A stretch of 64,000 bases of DNA from Brachycybe producta (lineage: Eukaryota; Arthropoda; Diplopoda; Playtdesmida; Andrognathidae), in the NCBI GenBank assembly GCA_036925085.1, contig JAUPFP010000015.1:1883001-1947000 (forward strand), in the 5' to 3' direction. The notes below the pieces were generated by a model that searched no databases, was not told the DNA's origin, and saw nothing but the letters and a program-made list of their open reading frames with translations. Positions 58,479 through 64,000 of the stretch are shown here, piece by piece. Made by a program: the position numbers and the translations under genes. Each line of letters opens with the position of its first letter. The first letter of the stretch is position 1.

Positions 58479-58860
58479 CTAAGATTTGTTCCGATTAGTC
58501 TTAAGATGAGCAAACGTCATTTCCTGTATAGGTGATCGCAACCATCGAAAAATTCTTATGGTTTTTCCAGATTGTTTCATGCGGCCAACTAACCACTGCG
58601 ACGACATTACCTCTTTACCCATTGGGAGACTCGATGTGTTAAGGAAAGTGCGAACTGTTACCTGAAGATGAAACTCTTCAGTTAAAGTATAAAGTTGGCA
58701 GTTAGGTAACAAAGTGTCACACGCTGCTGCTTCAGCAGCACGAACGAATGTAAACGAAAACTCAACACAAAACCATGATAAACGGCTATACTGTACTGGG
58801 TATTGCCTCATACCTAATCTGGGTCTCTTTATATACAAATTACATTAAACTGTGAATTAT
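58479..58860 (-). other. Possible host promoter/first exon or gene remnant
   Basis: A 119-aa open frame (58838 down to 58479) in a patch with more G+C and CpG than its surroundings. On the - strand TATATAAAGAG lies at its start, followed by CTTCAG|GTAACA and GAG|GTAATG, which look like splice donors. The peptide (MRQYPVQYSRLSW..., then FVRAAEAAACDTLLPNCQLY and MGKEVMSSQWLVGRMKQSG) has balanced composition but I do not recognise it. It may be a real exon, a 5' UTR or a decayed insertion. Low confidence. Confidence 0.25.
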
Positions 58861-61275
58861 TGGAAATACTGGCGCCATCTATTGGTTATCATCTTAAATT
58901 ATCCTGTTATCATTTTATGTTATAAATTTTGCAGTAAAAATATTTAAATTAAATGAATTTGAAATGATTGTGAAAAAAAAGAGCAAAATAATGAAGTAAA
59001 TCATTATAAATTATAAATTTCTTTACGAAAAAAGTCTAAAAACTAATTAATTAAAATACGTTGCAAACAAAGAAGAAAATATCGAAAAATGAAACAATTG
59101 CAAAAGCAGTTGCGCAACAACGAGGAGGATGGGGGAAAGTTAATCTCCGGGCGCCAACAAACAGGGGTGTGCCAAACGTTTAGAAATTAAAATAAAAAAA
59201 GACAAATTTTGAAAGTCGACTTTTTTTCGACTATTTTCCTAATTGCACATTTATTTAATTTAGTAGTTTTCATGTATTGTAGAAATTATTCACACTAGTA
59301 ATTTAGTAAACCTGTCGTGCAATTTGTAAAATTTACAAAAAGTTGTACACTGCTATAAACAATGCCTACTAAAGAGAATAGAGTAGTTTTTGATTTTAAG
59401 CTAACACTTGCAAGCCTAAAAATTCACATTTATTCACACTATACAAGCTACTCAAATTTGTGTGAGTAGCCTGCAGGGAGGTAAGGGACGTTCACAGTTA
59501 TGTATATATAGTCTCCGGGCACAAAATTTCTAGTTGCGGCATTGTACAAAAGTACTGAGAGATTCTCGGAGGCTAGAGAATCTTTATTCTCTCCGAATTG
59601 TATATTTTTCAATGGAAACAAAATGGCTGAACATTACCTAAAAACATTTTTTTCATTTAAATCTTTCTTATTTGAAATAGGAAAAAAAAATTTTTTTGCC
59701 TAACTCAAAAGTGAAAAACAAAATTTTACATTTTTTAAAATGACAATAAAAAGTTTATTTTTAAAGATATTAAAATGAAAATGTCCTGATCTCATTCATG
59801 TACTAGTTGCAAAACTGATTTAAAAAAAAAAAAACTCTTGGTCCTTCTAGGCTCTATCCTCCGTCTTATACTCCAAATCCATTTTGACAAAACATAAATT
59901 TCACAAATCAAGTATATTTTTAAAAAAAATTCTTTAAAAATTCTAAAATATGAAAATAGACAAAGACTGTTATAATTTATAAAGCTGTGAAAAATGTTTC
60001 ACTGTCTTCTATGAGTTACAATAAATCATTTTTAAAACTTTACAATTTTTAAAATTAAAAAAAGTGTCTAAAAAGCAGAGACTGACAGATTTTCATTTTT
60101 TGTGTGTTCAGTTTCAATTTCAAGGCTAGAAATGAAGGAAACAGCAACAAAAAAAATGAACCTCCTCTCCCCACCCTTCTTTCCTCCATGTTTTAACAAA
60201 AAAGTTTTTTTTTTCATATGAAAAATGTATGCAATATTTGTGAAAAAAATAAGTCTTTCTAAAAGGTTTCAAAAAGACAACTGTGTACACAAACACAAAT
60301 GCAGAGACACACACACATTACCCAGCTTGTGTCATTGTCAAAACTCATAATTTTGAATTTTCACAGGCAGTTTAAAGAATTCTATCCGTTTTCTCAGTAT
60401 ATATTATATGATAATGCCTTTTCCTATTTTACAACTTGGCACATTTAAAAAAAATACATGAATTTCTATCTCTTTAACGGCAAAAACGGGTTAAACAATT
60501 TTTTATTTATTTCTTATTATCTGAAACATCTTTCATCAGCAAAAAAAAAGAAGAAAAAAGGATGGAGAAAAATATTTCTTCGAAAAATGATCTCAAAAAT
60601 TTCATTTTTATTAGTATATAAATAAGGAGGTGGTCAACCTTCTACATTTATGAGCCAAATAATTTAAAATCATGGACGACGACATTTCTAAATTCTACTT
60701 GTTACTGTAGCTATAAAAAGGAAGAAAATAACACAAGCTGAAAAAACCAATCGTACGCAGCTGCAAGATTTAAACAATAATCGTAAAATATTTTGAAAAG
60801 GTATTAAAATAAATCTACGCTATTTTTTCAGACTAGAATTGTTTTTAATATACTCAAAATTTAATTTGAATTTAAATTTGAAGGAACAGAGGCTTGTTTA
60901 AGAGCGACCAAACGTCCAAGCACAGAATGCAAATATGCCCTGATGCCCCCCCCCTCCGCTCATTAGATGTAATGTCAAACTATCTTTAAAAACGCCATAA
61001 AACAGATTTTTATGCTTCCTCCCTCCTTCTCTTCCAACACAAAATGTCCTGCAAAGTTTACTTCAAGTTGGTTTAGGACAAGGGCCTTCTAGCTTTTCTT
61101 TAAAGCTAGAAGGCTTCGCCGAAATTCTAAACATTTAACATGTAAATTGTTTCAAAACTTTTTTTTAAAAAAAAACTTTAATCACAAATTTGACACGCAT
61201 TTTAATTTTATATGTAAAATTATTTTCATATTTAGAATCACAAAAAAACTAAAAAAATAATTGGCCTATTCTAAT
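58861..61275. other. Intergenic with a 13-bp perfect hairpin
   Basis: 61084-61114: GCCTTCTAGCTTT pairs perfectly with AAAGCTAGAAGGC around 5 bases. 59700-59800 is an ACTAGAAGAG-family piece (GACAATAAAAAGTTTATTTT). No gene seen. Confidence 0.5.
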
Positions 61276-61600
61276 ACCTAGTACACACCTGATAATTTAA
61301 ATGCATTTAAATAATAAACGTGCATTTAAATAATAAACGTGTTCTACAGAGCCCTGTGAAGGGCAAACAAACAATATGTCGAATTCAATTTATTCAGTTA
61401 ATAATTTCAAAATATTGAGTTAATACTTAAATATAATATATGAACTATTGACAAAATATTGATTTAGTATTTCAATTTAAAATATTAATAATAAAGTTAA
61501 TTTTTATTTGGTTCATGTCCTTAACTGGATTCCGTATAATTTACCTAAACACATTTAATTTAAATTTATTTAACTCATGTGTGTCACAAAAGGTATAAGG
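61276..61600 (+). repeat. Dispersed repeat, copy 2 (partner 16691-16993)
   Basis: Same-strand copy of the 16691-16993 repeat, with an extra internal duplication of TGCATTTAAATAATAAACGT at 61309-61338 and minor changes. Confidence 0.75.
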
Positions 61601-62412
61601 TACTGCTTGAAATATAGATTTCCTTATGCTGTTAAAACTGTGCAAAAGGTTCAATATAAAAATATTTGACAAATGTATGCATCGTGTGAAACCGGCTTTT
61701 AAGCATAGTTGGTATTAAAAATGTCGCTTTTCCCCTTTAAAAATATGACTTTTTTAACATTTCCAACAGCTATAAAGTAATCCTCATAGACATAAGGGGC
61801 AAGAAGAGGGTGTGGAATTCAAAAAACAAAAAATATAAAAAGGAAAAAAAAAGACTTTCTCAAGAAACACACAAAATGTGTATATGATAAATTGTCACAA
61901 GTTATCTTTGATGAGAAAACGGCCCAAAAGACAAAACATTTAACCGAGCTAGGGGCAAAAAAAATGGAAATGGGGCAAAAAGCATATTATATGAAGAAAA
62001 ATGGGAGGTGGGGGATAAATTATAAATGGATGCATGGAACCCATCTAAAATTCATTTGTGGCGTTGAGTAAGGGGTCGTGAGGTCGACATCAGCAGATGT
62101 GTGCAGTATAAAAAAAATAGCTAGAGTGGAAAAATATGAACATGTGTAACTAAAAAAAAAATCTCTCCTTCCAACCCTATACTATATTACAAGCTTCAAC
62201 ACCAGTTCCAACCCCTGACATTTTTTTACTGTAAGGGAATATTCTTTTTTAAAAAAACACAAAATACATAAATGTTTAAACACATAAAAACTGTGACAAC
62301 AATTGCTGTGAGCTTTGTATCATAATGTGTCTTTATGCTTGTGTATCAGGCTTACGAAAAACAAAAATTAAAAAAAAAACATTATACTACAGCAATTTCT
62401 CATAATAATTAA
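61601..62412. other. Intergenic, nothing recognised
   Basis: AT-rich DNA, no supported features. Confidence 0.5.
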
Positions 62413-63072
62413 GGCTGCTTACAAACGAGTAACTTTTTGTCATGCAACTAACTGTATTTGTCGAAAGATACAGCTACTCTGCGATTGTCGCTCATCTTGA
62501 AGCCTAGACCACAAATCGGCGATCTCATACATGCGACTTATAGCGATTGTCCGTTACCTGAAACTTTTTTTCCAACCACATTATGACAACGTGAAGCGAT
62601 TAGTAGCAGCTCCACGACTCATTAATGCGGCCTAAAGCGGGCAAATACTTCAGCTACTACCTCCTCCTTACATTTGATATGCAGTATGTGCCTGCGTTTT
62701 GCTACTTACTACTGATACTCGCTATTTACCTACTTAAGCTCCACATAAAGCGTTTATGTGGTTTAGCCTTTACACATTAGCGGCATTTTGTCATGCGACA
62801 GCACACGTCATGAAAAACTAAATATAATATAGCCCATGTGTGACCATTTGTGAAATTTGCATAGTCCCATTGCAACGCATATGTTCCGTCTTCATTACTG
62901 TCGTCGTTCTGCAACTGTTGCGCTGCAAAAAAATGGAACAAGTCGCAAAATTTACAGAAGTAGTTACAAAACTGTCGCAAGTCTACATTGTGTCATCTGA
63001 AACAATGTGTTTCCTTTTTTATTTTTTGTTGTTGCGATAGTGCGACAAAAAGTCACTCGGGTGTAAGAGCTC
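62413..63072. mobile_element. Non-autonomous DNA transposon, about 660 bp
   Basis: Left GGCTGCTTACAAACGAGTAA and right complement GAGCTCTTACACCCGAGTGA, both continuing ACTTTTTGTC. The interior is CG-richer with GCGAC/GTCGC strings but no transposase. Style similar to the element at 31705-32172; TAA precedes the left end, but the right flank is unclear. Confidence 0.65.
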
Positions 63073-64000
63073 AGCTGTAAGCTCAGCTTACAGAAAAAAG
63101 TAAGATTTAAAAATCACAATTGTTTACCATTAGTTTTTAATTTATTAAATTTACTCATTTTTCTTTTATTTGTTTAGTATAGTTTAATTCTGTTTACTAC
63201 TTTTTTATTGAGTAAACTGATTTTAAAAACAAAATTTCACATTTTATTATATTTAGTCACTGAACTGATTTTTTAATTCTATTTACTGAGTTTGTTTTAT
63301 CCAGTTACTTGTCCAGTTCAGAATTAAGAAAAAGTAAATATAAAAAGGTACCCGGCCTCCTATAACGGCGGATCTTGGACAGGTCATTCGAGAATCCGTC
63401 AACATTTGATAGATTAACAGGTCGCACAAGTATAGAGGCTGCTGTGTACAAAATTTCAGCTTCCTCTAGGTTATGGGAGAAATTGGTTAAAAATAGGAGA
63501 AATACAACGTCCACGCAGACTGACAACGGTCATGTCAACTTAAATAAAAGCTTATAAGAAAAAGTAAAATAAAGTGCTTAAAATTAGTGTAAAAATAAGT
63601 AGTTTTATATATGAGCTCCAGCATAAAAAAGTTCTTTTTATATTCCTTTAAGGCATTTTAAAGTTTTTAAAATGAGTTCTAATTGGCCATAGCAAACCGA
63701 TTTCAACATGGTAAAGTCCCTGTTCTATGAGGAACTCCTTTGATCATCCTAACTTGAAATTGCCCAGAACCTATTCAGTTCTGCCAATTTCTTATATCAA
63801 AGAAATTCTAAATCTCACTTTGAGCATATAATTCGGCATGTATCCTCTCTTACTGTATGCTTATTACTTACTTTAGTTATTACCCTTAATAATTTACCCG
63901 CTTGTTAATAATAACAAGAGTTTGTTATCCATTTGGTAACTTGAGTTCTCAATTCTCAAGTAGGTCTCTACTTGTCATAGTTTTACAGAAAAAAAAATTT
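63073..64000. other. Intergenic, one less AT-rich patch
   Basis: 63355-63550 has balanced composition with short open frames on both strands (60 and 73 aa) followed by AATAAA near 63543. It might be a 3' exon or a repeat fragment; nothing recognised. Confidence 0.35.

Overview
This 64 kb window is AT-rich animal genomic DNA, probably from a marine invertebrate (a guess from style only; no diagnostic host gene is present). It is full of A/T homopolymers, microsatellites and short inverted-repeat elements, and I see no convincing host protein-coding gene, tRNA or rRNA. Most open frames are chance products of A/T runs or of repeats.

The one large coding unit is an LTR retrotransposon at 20772-30325 on the + strand. 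Its two 688-bp LTRs look identical by eye, it has a 4-bp target duplication (AAAG), and a primer-binding site that fits the 3' end of tRNA-Ala. Its parts in order are: 5' LTR; a 2.4-kb leader with a six-unit alternating tandem repeat; a 583-aa Gag-like protein with one CCHC knuckle; a 1.4-kb spacer with strong hairpins; a 725-aa proline/arginine-rich protein (ORF2) that I do not recognise; a hairpin-rich 3' region; 3' LTR. No polymerase-type frame is seen, so it looks like a very young non-autonomous Ty3/Gypsy-like element carrying an unexplained second gene. It is clearly richer in G+C than its surroundings. This is the most likely place for something undescribed.

The flanks (1-20.7 kb and 30.3-64 kb) hold many small DNA transposons recognised by inverted ends and target duplications: PIF/Harbinger-like (2013-2165, 31705-32172), hAT-like (31356-31622), pogo/Tigger-like (13973-14153 and a split copy at 3818-5022), and unassigned ones. 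They also hold a LINE 3' fragment with another element nested in it, several dispersed repeat families (one AT-rich fold-back family with an ACTAGAAGAG core at about ten loci), degenerate minisatellites (13576-14270, 46739-46918, 49700-50045, 53777-53955) and very long G runs. One weak candidate for a host promoter or first exon lies on the - strand at 58479-58860.

Everything rests on reading by eye: family assignments of short elements come from ends and target duplications, not from database matches.
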